NCBI RefSeq assembly: GCF_026213295.1
Contig: NC_079414.1
Coordinates: forward strand, 11,534,362-11,598,361
DNA from: Gadus chalcogrammus
Lineage: Eukaryota; Chordata; Actinopteri; Gadiformes; Gadidae
Direction: 5' to 3'
Length of the DNA: 64,000 nucleotides
Every line of letters begins with the position of its first letter. Position 1 is the first letter of the stretch. The notes beneath the pieces are model-generated. The model had not been told where the DNA came from. It searched no databases and saw only the letters and a program-made list of their open reading frames with translations. The position numbers were made by a program, and so were the translations under genes. This document shows positions 49,001 to 61,000 of the stretch, piece by piece.

Positions 49001-52000
49001 TGCAGTTGAAGCTCTTCGTCCAGCAATTGTTGTTGGTTCAGCAGTTCTCGTCGTCAGTCCTGTAGTCGTTGTTTTTGGCACTGCAGTCGTTGGTCCTACA
49101 GTTGGTGTTGTTTCATAAGCAGTTGGCGAGGTTGGTTCAGCAGTTGCCGTTGTGGTTCCTGCAGTTATTGTCTGTCCTGCAGTTGTTATATATCCTGCAG
49201 TTGTGGTTGCAGGTTTTTCTGCAAAAGTTGTTGATCCTGCAGTTGTCGATGTTAGTTCAGCAGTTGTAGTAGTTGTTCCTGCCGTTGTTCTTGCAGTTTT
49301 CGCAGTTGTAGTTTTTGGCACTACAGTTGGTGTTATTTTTTCAGCATTTGGCGTCGTTGGTCCTGCAGTTGTCGTTGGTAAAGCAGTTGTCAATATTAGG
49401 CCTGTAGTTGAAGCTCTTGGTCCAGCAATTGTTGTTAGTTCAGCAGTTCTCGTTGTCAGTCCTGTAGTCGCTGTTTTTGGCACTGCAGTCGTTGGTCCTA
49501 CAGTTGGTGTTGTTTTTTCAGCAACTGGCGTTGTTGGTTCAGCAGTTGCCGTTGTGGTTCCTAGAGTTGTAGCTCCTGATCCATGAATTGTTGTCGGTTC
49601 AGGATTTGGCGTTGTGGGTTCTGCATTGACTGTTGTTGGTCCTGCAGTTGTTGTTGTTGTTCCTGCGGTATTTGTTAATGTTGTTGTTGATGGTCCTGCC
49701 GTTTGATTTGGTAAAAAGGTTGTCGTTATTGGTCCTGCAGTTGTTGTGTTTGGTTCAGGAGCTGTCAGTGTTGATACTGCACTGGTTGATGATCTTACAG
49801 TTGGTGTGTGTACTGCAGTTTTAGCTCTTGGACCAGCAGTTGTTGTTGGTTCAGCAGTTGGGATTGTTGGTCCAGCAGTTTTTGTTGTGGATCCCGTGGT
49901 AGTAGTTAATGTTGTTGTTGTTGGTACTGCAGCTGTTGTTGGTAAAGCAGTTGTCGATATTGAGCCTGCAGTTGAAGCTCTTCGTCCAGCAATTGTTGTT
50001 GGTTCAGCAGTTCTCGTCGTCAGTCCTGTAGTCGTTGTTTTTGGCACTGCAGTCGTTGGTTCTACAGTTGGTGTTGTTTTTTCAGCATTTGGCTTTGTTG
50101 GTCCTGCAGTTGTTGTTGGTAAAGCAGTTGTCGATATTAGGCCTGTAGTTGAAGCACTTGGTCCAGCAATTGTTGTTGGTTCAGCACTTCTCGTTGTCAG
50201 TCCTGTAGTCACTGTTTTTGGCACTGCAGTCGTTGGTCCTACAGTTGGAGTTGTTTTTTCAGCATTTGGCGTTGTTGGTCCTGCAGTTGTTGTTGGTAAA
50301 GCAGTTGTCGATATTAGGCCTGTAGTTGAAGCTCTTGGTCCAGCAATTGTTGTTGGTTCAGCAGTTCTCGTTGTCAGTCCTGTAGTCGCTGGTTTTGGCA
50401 CTGCAGTCGTTGGTCCTACAGTTGGAGTTGTTTTTTCAGCAGTTGGCGTTGTTGGTTCAGCAGTTGCCGTTGTGGTTCCTGCAGTTGTAGCTCCTGATCC
50501 ATGAATTGTTGTCGGTTCAGGATTTGGCGTTGTGGGTTCTGCATTGACTGTTGTTGGTCCTGCAGTTGTTGTTGTTGATCCAGCGGTATTTGTTATTGTT
50601 GTTGTTGATGGTCCTGCCGTTTGTTTTGGTAAAGCAGTTGTCGTTATTGGTCTTGCAGTTGTTGTGTTTGGTTCAGGAGCTGTCAGTGTTGATACCTCAC
50701 TTGTTGATGATATTACAGTTGTTGTGTGTATTGCAGTTGTAGCTCTTGGACCAGCAGTTGTTGTTGGTTCAGCAGTTGGGATTGTTGGTCCAACAGATTT
50801 TGTAGTGGATCCTGTGGTAGTAGTTAATGTTGTTGTTGTTGGTACTGCAGCTGTTGTTGGTAAAGCAGTTGTCGATATTGAGCCTGCAGTTGAAGCTCTT
50901 GGTCCAGCAATTGTTGTTGGTTCAGCAGTTCTCATTGTCAGTCCTGTAGTCGTTGTTTTTGGCACTGCAGTTGTTGGTTCTACAGTTGGTGTTGTTTTTT
51001 CAGCATTTGGCGTTGTTGGTCTTGCAGTTGTTGTTTGTTCAGCAGCTCTAGTTGTCAGTCCCTTAGTCACTCTTTTTGGCACTGCAGTCGTTAGTCCTAC
51101 AGTTGGTGTTGTTTTTTCCGCAGTTGGCGTTGTTAGTTCAGCAGTTGGCGTTGTTGGTCCTGCAGTTATTAACTTTGCTGCAGTTGTAGCTCTTTGACCA
51201 GCAGTTGTTGTTGGTTCAGCAGTTGGCGTTGTTGATCCTGCAGTTGTTGTTGTGAGTCCCGTGATAATAGTTAATGGTCTTGCTGTGAGTGGTCCTGCAG
51301 TTGTTGTTGCTGATTCATCAGTTAGCGTTGTTGGTCCTGCAGTTTTTTCTGGTCCTGCAGTCGTAGCTCCTGGACCAGCAGTTGTTGTTGGTTCTGTAGT
51401 TGGCGTTGTTGGTGTTGCTGTTGTTGTTGTGGGTCCAGCAGAAGTAGTTAGTAGTCTCGCAGTAACATTGGTAGGTTCCACAGTTGTTCGTTCAACACTC
51501 GTCCTTTTTGGTCCAGCAGTGGTTGATGTTCCTGCAGTTGTAGCTCTTGTTCCAACAATTGTAGTCGTTGGTTCAGCAGTTGGCGTTGTGATTTTTGGTA
51601 GTTCAGAGGTTGTGGTTATGGGTCCTGTAGCTTTTGTCTTTCGTTGAGCTGTTGTCGTTTTTGGTCCTGCAGTCGACTTTGATCCTACAGACGTTGTTGT
51701 TAGCTGTGCAGTTGTGGATCTTTTAGTTGTTATTGTTGTTCCTGCAGTTGTCTGTTCTGTTGTCATAGTTGTTGGTTCTTTTGCTGCTGTTGTTGGTTCA
51801 GCAGTTGTTGTTTTCCGTCCTGCAGTTTTTGCTGTTGTGGATCTTGCTGTAGCAGTTGATGGACCTGCAGTTGTTGGTTTTGGCACTGTAGTTGTTGGTC
51901 CTGCAGATGTTGTTGGTTGTTCAACAGTTGGCTTTGTTTGTCCTGCAGTAGTTGTTGTTCCTACTGTAGTGGATAATAGTCTTGCAATAGCAGTGGTAGG

Positions 52001-55000
52001 TCCTGCAATTGTTGTTGGTTCAGAAGTTGTCGTTGTTTGTCCTGCAGTTTTTGTTGTGAGTCCTGTAGTTTTAGCTCTTGTTCCAGCAGTTGTTGTTGGT
52101 TCTGCAGTTGGCGTTGTGGGTCCTGCTGTTGTTGTTTTGGGTCCAGCAGAAGTAGATAGTAGTCTCGCAGAAACAGTGGAAGGTTCCACAGTTGTTGTTC
52201 GTTCAACAGTGGTCGTTTTTGGTCCAGCAGTGGTTGATGTTCCTGCAGTTGTAGCTCTTGTTCCAGCAATTGTAGTTGTTGTTGTTGGTAGTTCAGAGGT
52301 TGTTGTTGTGGGTCCTGTAGCTTTTGTCTTTCGTTGAGCAGTTGTCGTTTTTGGTCCTGCAGTCGTTTTTGATCCTGCAGATGTTGTTGTTCGCCGTGCA
52401 GTTGTGGATCTTTTAGTTGTTATTATTGTTCCTGCAGTTGTCTCTTCAGTTGTCATAGTAGTTGGTTCTTTTGCTGCTGTTGTTGGTTCAACAGTTGGCG
52501 TTGTGGATCCTGCAGTTGTTGTTTTGGGTCCTGTGATAATGGTTAATGGTTCTGCAGTTGTTGTTAGTGTTCCTGCAGTGGTTGGTTGTCCTGAAGTTGT
52601 TGTTGTTTTGGGTCCTGCTATAGTAGTTGGTGTTACAGAAGTTGATGTTCTTGGTACTGTGGTCGTTTTTGTTATTCCTGCAGTTGTTGTTTTCTGTATT
52701 GCAGTTGAAGTGAGTCCTGCTGAAGTAGTTCTGGGTCTTGCATTCGTTGTTATTGGTTCTGCAGTTGTCATTGTTCGTCCTGCTCTCGTTGTGGATGTGG
52801 CTCCTTCTGTTGTGGATGTAGATCCTGCAGATTTTGTTGTTGCTGCTGCGGTTTTCACAAGTTCGGCACTTGTTGTTTTTCGTCCTTTTGTTGATGGTCC
52901 TGCAGTGGTTTTTGTTAGTCCACCAGTTGTCGTTATTGGTCCGGTTGTTGTTGTTGTGGGTCCTGATGTAGAAGTTGTTGGTTCTGAGGCTGTTGTTGTT
53001 TTTCCTTCAGTTATTGTTTTGGGTACAACAGTAGAAGTGATAGGTCTTGCAGTTTGTGTTGGTCCTACAGTTGTTTTTGGTCCTGCTGTTGTGGTTGCAG
53101 GTTTTTCTGCAAAAGTTGTTGATCCTGCAGTTGTCGATGTTAGTTCAGCAGTTGTAGTTGCTGGTCCTGCCGTTGTTCTTGCAGTTTTCGCAGTGGTAGT
53201 TGTTGGTCCTGCAGTGGTTTTTGTTAGTCCACCAGTTGTTGTTGTTGTGGGTCCTGATGTAGAAGTTGTTGGTTCTGAGGCTGTTGTTTTTCCTTCAGTT
53301 TCTGTTTTGGGTACAGCAATAGAAGTGATAGGTCCAGCAGTTGTGGTTGCAGGTTTTTCTGCAAAAGTTGATGATCCTGCAGTTGTCGATGTTAGTTCAG
53401 CATTTGTAGTTGTTGGACCTGCCATTGTTCTTGCAGATTTCGCAGTCGTAGATGTTGGTCCTGCAGTTGTTGATGTCAGTTCAGCCGTTGTCGTTTTTGT
53501 TCCCGTTGTTGTTTTGGGTCCTGCTATAGTAGTTGTTGATACAGCAGTTGATGTTCTTGGTACTGTAGTCGTTTTTGTTATTCCTGCAGTCGTTGATTTC
53601 TGTAATGCAGTTGAAATGAGTCCTGCTGAAGTAGTTCTGGGTCTTGCATTCGTTGTTATTGGTCCTGCAGTCGTCATTGTTCGTCCTTCTCTCGTTGTGG
53701 ATGTGGCTCCTTCTGTTGTGGATGTAGATCGTGCAGATTTTGTTGTTGCTGCTGCGGTTTTCACAAGTTCGGCAGGTGTTGTTTTCCGCCCTTTTGTTGA
53801 TGGCCCTGCAATGGTTTTCGTTAGTCCACCAGTTGTCGTTATTGGTCCGGTTGTTGTTGTTGTGGGTCCTGAGGTAGAAGTTGTTGGTTCAGAGGCTGTT
53901 GTTGTTTTTCCTTCAGTGATTGTTTTGGGTACAACAGTAGAAGTGATAGTTCTTGCAGCTTTTGTTGATCCGACAGTTGTTGTTGGTCCTGCAGTTGTGG
54001 TTGCAGGTTTTTCTGCAAAAGTTGATGATCCTGCAGCTGTCGATATTAGTTCAGCATTTGCAGTTGTTGGTCCTGCCGTTGTTCTTGCAGTTTTAGCAGT
54101 CGAAGATGTTGGTCCTGCAGTTGTTGATGTCAGTTCAGCAGTTGTCGATTTTGTTCCTGTTGTTGTTTTGGGTCCTGTTATAGTAGTTGTTGATACAGCA
54201 GTTGATGTTCTTGGTACGGTAGTCGTTTTTGTTATTCCTGCAGTCGTTGATTTCTGTACTGCAGTTGAAGTGAGTCCTGCTGAAGTAGTTTGTTCAACAC
54301 TTGTCCTTTTTGGTCTAGCAGTGGTTGATGTTCCTGCAGTTGGAGCTCTTCTTCCAACAATTGTGGTTGTTGGTTCAGCAGTTGGCGTTGTTCTTGATGG
54401 TAGTTCAGAGGTTGTTGTGGTGGGTCCTGTAGCTTTTGTCTTTCGTTGAGCAGTTGTCGTTTTTGGTCCTGCAGTCGTTTTTGATCCTGCAGATGTTGTT
54501 GTTCGCCGTGCAGTTGTGGATCTTTCAGTTGTTATTATTGTTCCTGCAGTTGTCTCTTCAGTTGTCATAATGGTTGGTTCTTTTACTGCTGTTGTTGGTT
54601 CAACAGTTGGCGTTGTGGATCCTGCAGTTGTTGTTTTGGGTCCCGTGATAATAGTTAATGGTCCTGCAGTTGTTGTTAGTGTTCCTGCAGTGGTTGGTTG
54701 TCCTGAAGTTGTTGTTGTTTTGGGTCCTGCTTTAGTAGTTGTTGATACAGCAGTTGATGTTCTTGGTACTGTAGTCGTTGTTGTTATTCCTGCAGTCGTT
54801 GTTTTCTGCACTGCAGTTGAAGTGAGTCCTGCTGAAGTAGTTCTGGGTCTTGCATTCGTTGTTATTGGTTCTAAAGTTGTCATTGTTCGTCCTGCTCTCG
54901 TTGTGGATGTGGCTCCTTCTGTTTTGGATGTAGATCCTGCAGATTTTGTTGTTGCTGCTGCGGTTTTCACAAGATCGGCAGTTGTTGTTTTTCGTCCTTT

Positions 55001-58000
55001 TGTTGATGGTCCTGCAGTGGTTTTTGGTAGTCCACCAGTTATCGTTATTGTTCCGGTTGTTTTTGTTGTGGGTCCTGATGTAGAAGTTGTTGGTTCTGAG
55101 GCTGTTGTTGCATTTCCTTCAGTTATTGTTTTGGGTAAAACAGTAGAAGTGATAAGTCTTGCAGCTTTTGTTGATCCTACAGTTGTTGTTGGTCCTGCAG
55201 TTGTGGTTGCAGGTTTTTCTGCAAAAGTTGATGATCCTGCAGCTGTCGATGTTAGTTCAGCATTTGTAGTTGTTGGTCCTGCCGTTGTTCTTGCAGTTTT
55301 CGCAGTCGTAGATGTTGGTCCTGCAGTTGTTGATGTCAGTTTAGCCGTTGTCGTTTTTGTTCCTGTTGTTGTTTTGGGTCTTGTTATAGTAGTTGTTGGC
55401 ACAGCAGTTGGTGTTGTTGGTACTGTAGTCGTTTTTGTTATTCCTGCAGTTGTTGATTTCTGTACTGCAGTTGAAGTTAGTCCTGCTGAAGTAGTTCTGG
55501 GTCTTGCATTCGTTGTTATTGGTCCTTCAGTCGCCATTGTTCGTCCTGCAGGTGTTAGTCCTCTCGTTGTGGATGTGGCCTCTCCTGTTGCGGATGTAGA
55601 TCCTGCAGATGTTGTTGTTGCTACCGTGGTTGTCAAAAGTTCGGCAGATGTTGTTTTTCGTCCTTTTGTTGATGGATCTACAGTGGTTTTTGTTAGTCCA
55701 CCAGTTGTCAATATTGGTCCAGTTGTTGTTGTTGTGGGTCCTGATGTAGAAGTTGTTGGTTCTGAGGCTATTGTATTTTTTCCTTCTGTTATTGTTTTGG
55801 GTACAGCAGTAGAAGTGATAGGTCTTGCAGTTTTTGTTGTTCCTACAGTTGTTGTTGGTTTTGCAACTGTTGTTGCAGGTTTTTCTGCAAAAGTTGTTGA
55901 TCCTGCAATTGTCGATGTTAGTTCAGCAGTTGTAGTTGTTGGTCCTAACGTTGTTCTTGCAGTTTTCGCAGTCGAGGTTGCTGGTCCATCTGTGGTTTTT
56001 CTTAGTCCACCAGTTGTTGTTGTTGTGGGTCCTGATGTAGAAGTTGTTGGTTCTGAGGCGGTTGTTTTTTTTCCTTCAGTTTTTGTTATGGGTACAGCAG
56101 TAGAAGTGATAGGTCTTACAGTTGTTGTTGGTCCTGCAGTTGTGGTTTCAGGTTTTTCTGCAAAAGTTGTTGATCCTGCAGTTGGCGATTTTAGTTCAGC
56201 AGTTGTAGTTGTTGGACCGTCCGTTGTTCTTGGAGTTTTCGCAGTCGTATTTCGTGGTCCTGCAGTTATTGATGTCAGTTCAGCAGTTGTCTTTATTGGT
56301 CCTGTTGTTGTTTTGGGTCCTGCTCTAGTAGTTGTTGGTACAGCAGTTGATGTTGTTGGTACTGTTGTCGTTTTTGTTATTTCTGCAGTTGTTGATTTCT
56401 GTACTGCTGTTGACGCGAGTCCTGCTGAAGTAGATCTGGGTCTTGCATTCGTTATTGGTCCTGCAGTCGTCATTGTTCGTCCTTCTCTCGTTGTGGATCT
56501 GGCTCCTTCTGTTGTGGATGTAGATCCTGCAGATGTTGTTGTTGCTACTGCGGTTGTCAGAAGTTCGACAGCTGTTGTTTTTCGTCCTTTTGTTGATGGT
56601 CCTGCTGTGCTTTTCGTTACTCCACCAGTTGTCGATATTGGTCCGGTTGTTGAAGTTGTGGGTTCTGAGGCTATTGTATTCTTTCCTTCAGTTATTGTTT
56701 TGGGTACAGCAGTAGAAGTGATTGGTCTTGCAGTTTTTGTTGTTCCTACAGTTGTTGTTGGTTCTTCAACTGTTGTTGCAGGTTTTTCTGCAAAAGTTGT
56801 TGATCCTGCAATTGTCGATGTTAGTTCAGCAGTTGTAGTTGTTGGTCCTGCCGTTGTCCTTGCAGTTTTCGCAGTTGAGGTTAGTGGTCCTTCGGTGGTT
56901 TTTCTTAGTCCACCAGTTGTTGTTGTTTTGGGTCCTGATGTAGAAGTTGTTGGTTCTGAGGAGGATGTTTTTTTTCCTTCAGTTTTTGTTTTGGGTACAG
57001 CAGTAGAAGTGATAGGTCTAACAGTTGTTGTTGGTCCTGCAGTTGTGGTTACAGATTTTTCTGCATAAGTTGTTGATCCTGCAGTTGTCGATTTTAGTTC
57101 AGCAGTTGTAGTTGTTGGACCGTCCGTTGTTCTTGGTGTTTTCGCAGTCGTAGTTCTTGGTCCTGCAGTTATTGATGTCAGTTCAGCAGTTGTCTTTATT
57201 GGTCCTGTTGTTGTTTTGGGTCCTGCTTCAGTAGTTGTTGGTACAGCAGTTGATGTAGTTTGTACTGTAGTCGTTTTTGTTATTCCTGCAGTTATTGATT
57301 TCTGTACTGCCGTTAAAGTGAGTCCTGCTGAAGTAGTTCTGGTTCTTGCATTCGTTGTTATTGGTCCTGCAGTTGTCATTGTTCGTCCTGCTCTCGTTGT
57401 GGATGTTGCTCCTTCTGTTGTGGATGTAGATCCTGCAGTTGTTGTTGTTGCTACTGCGGTTGTCAAAAGTTCGGCAGGTGTTGTTTTTCGTCCTTTTGTT
57501 GATGGTCCTGCAGTTGTTTTTGTTTGTCCACCAGTTGTCGTTATTGGTCTGGTTGTTGTTGTTGTGGGTCCTGATGTAGAAGTTGTTGGTTCTGAGGCTT
57601 TTGTTGTTTTTCCTTCAGTTATTGTTTTGGGTACATCAGTAGAAGTGATTGGTCTTGCAGCTTTTGTTGATCCTACAGTTGTGGTTGGTCCTGCAGTTGT
57701 GGTTGCAGGTTTTTCTGCAAAAGTTGATGATCCTGCAGTTGTCGATGTTAGTTCAGCATTTGTAGTTGTTGGACCTGCCGTTGTTCTTGCAGTTTTCGCA
57801 GTTGTAGATGTTGGTCCTGCAGTTGTTGATGTCAGTTCAGCCTTCGTCGCTTTTGTTCCTGTTGTTTTTTTGGGTCCTGTTATAGTAGTTGTTGATGCAG
57901 CAGTTGATTTTCTTGGGACTGTAGTCGTTTTTGTTATTCCTGCAGTCGTTGATTTCTGTAATGCAGTTGAAATGAGTCCTGCTGAAGTAGTTCTGGGTCT

Positions 58001-61000
58001 TGCATTCGTTGTTATTGGTCCTGCAGTCGTCATTGTTCGTCCTTCTCTCGTTGTGGATCTGACTCCTTCTTTTGTGGATGTAGATCCTGCAGATGTTGTT
58101 GTTGCTACTGCGGTTGTCACAAGTTCGGCAGTTGTTGTTTTCCGTCCTTTTGTTGATGGCCCTGCAGTGGTTTTTGTTAGCCCACCAGTTGTCGTTATTG
58201 GTCCGGTTGTTGTTGTTGTGGCTCCTGATGAAGAAGTTGTTGGTTCTGAAGCTGTTTTTGCATTTCCTTCAGTTATTGTTTTGGGTACAACAGTAGAAGT
58301 GATAGGTCTTGCAGCTTTTGTTGATCCTACAGTTGTTGTTGGTCCTGCAGTTGTGGTTGCAGGTTTTTCTGCAAAAGTTGATGATCCTGCAGCTGTCGAT
58401 GTCAGTTCAGCATTTGTAGTTGTTGGTCCTGCCCTTGTTCTTGCAGTTTTCGCAGTCGTAGATGTCAGTTCAGCAGTTGTCGACTTTGTTCCTGTTGTTA
58501 TTTTGGGTCCTGTTATAGTAGTTGTTGATACAGCAGTTGATGTTCTTGGTACGGTAGTCGTTTTTGTTATTCCTGCAGTCGTTGATTTCTGTACTGCAGT
58601 TGAAGTGAGTCCTGCTGAAGTAGTTTGTTCAACACTTGTCCTTTTTGGTCTAGCAGTGGTTGATGTTCCTGCAGTTGTAGCTCTTGTTCCAACAATTGTG
58701 GTCGTTGGTTCAGCAGTTGGCGTTGTTCTTGATGGTAGTTCATAGGTTGTTGTGGTGGGTCCTGTAGCTTTTGTCTTTCGTTGAGCAGTTGTCGTTTTTG
58801 GTCCTGCAGTCGTTTTTGATCCTGCAGATGTTGTTGTTCGCCGTTCAGTTGTGGATCTTTCAGTTGTTATTATTGTTCCTGCAGTTGTCTCTTCAGTTGT
58901 CATAGTAGTTGGTTCTTTTACTGCTGTTGTTGGTTCAACAGTTTGCGTTGTGGCTCCTGCAGTTGTTGTTTTGGGTCCCGTGATAATAGTTAATGGTCCT
59001 GCAGTTGTTGTTAGTGTTCCTGCAGTGGTTGGTTGTCCTGAAGTTGCTGTTGTTTTGGGTCCTGTTTTAGTAGTTGTTGATACAGCAGTTGATGTTCTTG
59101 GTACTGTAGTCGTTTTTGTTATTCCTGCAGTCGTTGTTTTCTGCACTGCAGTTGAAGTGAGTCCTGCTGAAGTAGTTCTGGGTCTTGCATTCGTTGTTAT
59201 TGGTTCTAAAGTTGTCATTGTTCGTCCTGCTCTCGTTGTGGATGTGGCTCCTTCTGTTTTGGATGTAGATCCTGCAGATTTTGTTGTTGCTGCTGCGGTT
59301 TTCACAAGTTCAGCAGTTGTTGTTTTTCGTCCTTTTGTTGATGGTCCTGCAGTGGTTTTTGTTAGTCCATCAGTTGTCGTTATTGTTCCGGTTGTTTTTG
59401 TTGTGGGTCCTGATTTAGAAGTTGTTGGTTCTGAGGCTGTTGTTGCATTTCCTTCAGTTATTGTTTTGGGTACAACAGTAGAAGTGATAGGTCTTGCAGC
59501 TTTTGTTGATCCGACAGTTGTTGTTGGTCCTGCAGTTGTCGATGTTAGTTCAGCATTTGTAGTTGTTGGTCCTGCCGTTGTTCTGACAGTTTTCGCAGTC
59601 GAAGATGTTGGTCCTGCAGTTGTTGATGTCAGTTCAGCAGTTGTCGATTTTGTTCCTGTTGTTGTTTTGGGTCCTGTTATAGTAGTTGTTGATACAGCAG
59701 TTGATGTTCTTGGTACTGTAGTCGTTTTTGTTATTCCTGCAGTCGTTGATTTCTGTACTGCAGTTGAAGTGAGTCCTGCTGAAGTAGTTCTGGGTCTTAC
59801 ATTTGTTGTTATTGATCCTGCAGTTCTCATTGTTTGCCTTGCTCTCGTTGTGGATGTGGCTGCATCTGTTGCGGATGTAGATCCTATAGATGTTGTTGTT
59901 GCTACTACGGTTGTCACAAGTTCAGCAGTTGCTGTTTTTCGTCCTTGTGTTGATGGTCTTGCAGTGGTTTTTGTTAGTCCACCAGTTGTCGTTATTGGTC
60001 CGGTTGTTGTTGTTGTGCGTCCTGATGTAGAAGTTGTTGGGTCTGAGGCTGTTGTTGCATTTCCTTTAGTTATTGTTTTGGGTACAACAGTAGAAGTGAT
60101 AGGTATTGCAGCTTTTGTTGATCCCACAGTTGTTGATGGTCCTGCAGTTGTGGTTGCAGGTTTTTCTGCAAAAGTTGATGATCCTGCAGCTGTCGATGTT
60201 AGTTCAGCATTTGTAGTTGTTGCTCCTGCCGTTGTTCTTGCAGTTTTCGCAGTCGTACATGTTGGTCCTGCAGTTGTTGATGTAGTTGTTGGACCTGCCG
60301 TTGTTCTTGCAGTTTTCGCAGTCGTAGATGTTGGTCCTGCAGTTGTTGATGTCAGGTCAGCCGTTGTCGTTTTTGTTCCTGTTGTTGTTTTGGGTCCTGT
60401 TATAGTAGTTGTTGATAAAGCAGTTGATGTTCTTGGTACTGCAGTCGTTTTTGTTATTCCTGCAGTCGTTGATTTCTTTAATGCAGTTGAAATGAGTCCT
60501 GCTGAAGTAGTTCTGGGTCTTGCATTCGTTGTTATTGGTCCTGCAGTCGTCATTGTTCGTCCTTCTCTCGTTGTGGATCTGGCTCCTTCTGTTGTGGATT
60601 TAGATCCTGCAGATGTCGTTGTTGCTACTACGGTTGTCACAAGTTCGGCAGTTGTTGTTTTTCGTCCTTTTGTTGATGGTCCTGCAGTGGTTTTTGTTAG
60701 TCCACCAGGTTTCGTTATTGGTCCGGTTGGTGTTGTTGTGGGTCCTGATGGAGAAGTTGTTGGTTCTGAAGCTGTTTTTGCATTTCCTTCAGTTATTGTT
60801 TTGGGTACAACAGTAGAAGTGATAGGTCTTGCAGCTTTTGTTGATCCTACAGTTGTTGTTGGTCCTGCAGTTGTGGTTGCAGGTTTTTCTGCAAAAGTTG
60901 ATGATCCTGCAGCTGTCGATGTTAGTTCAGCATTTGTAGTTGTTGGTCCTGCCGTTGTTCTTGCAGTTTTCGCAGTCGTAGATGTTGGTCCTGCAGTTGT

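Larger units (their letters stand above)
35270..51180 (-). repeat. Mucin C-terminal array: 59-residue (177-bp) units in higher-order repeats
   Basis: The unit runs GPTTPNAEKTTPTVGPTTAV, PKTATTGLTTRSAEPTTI, AGPRASTTGLISTTALPTTT plus A. About 561 bp of a different constant block (with TIHGSGATT, TLTNTAG, VRSSTSAVSTLT) separates runs of one to four units. Anchor points of the constant block lie near 36010, 36928, 37909, 38827, 39745, 41014, 42109, 42847, 44116, 45211, 46480, 47575, 48667, 49633 and 50551. Most spacings are 738, 918, 1095 or 1269 bp, that is, differing by about 177; those next to the transplanted blocks (981 and 966) do not fit the series. Confidence 0.85.
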
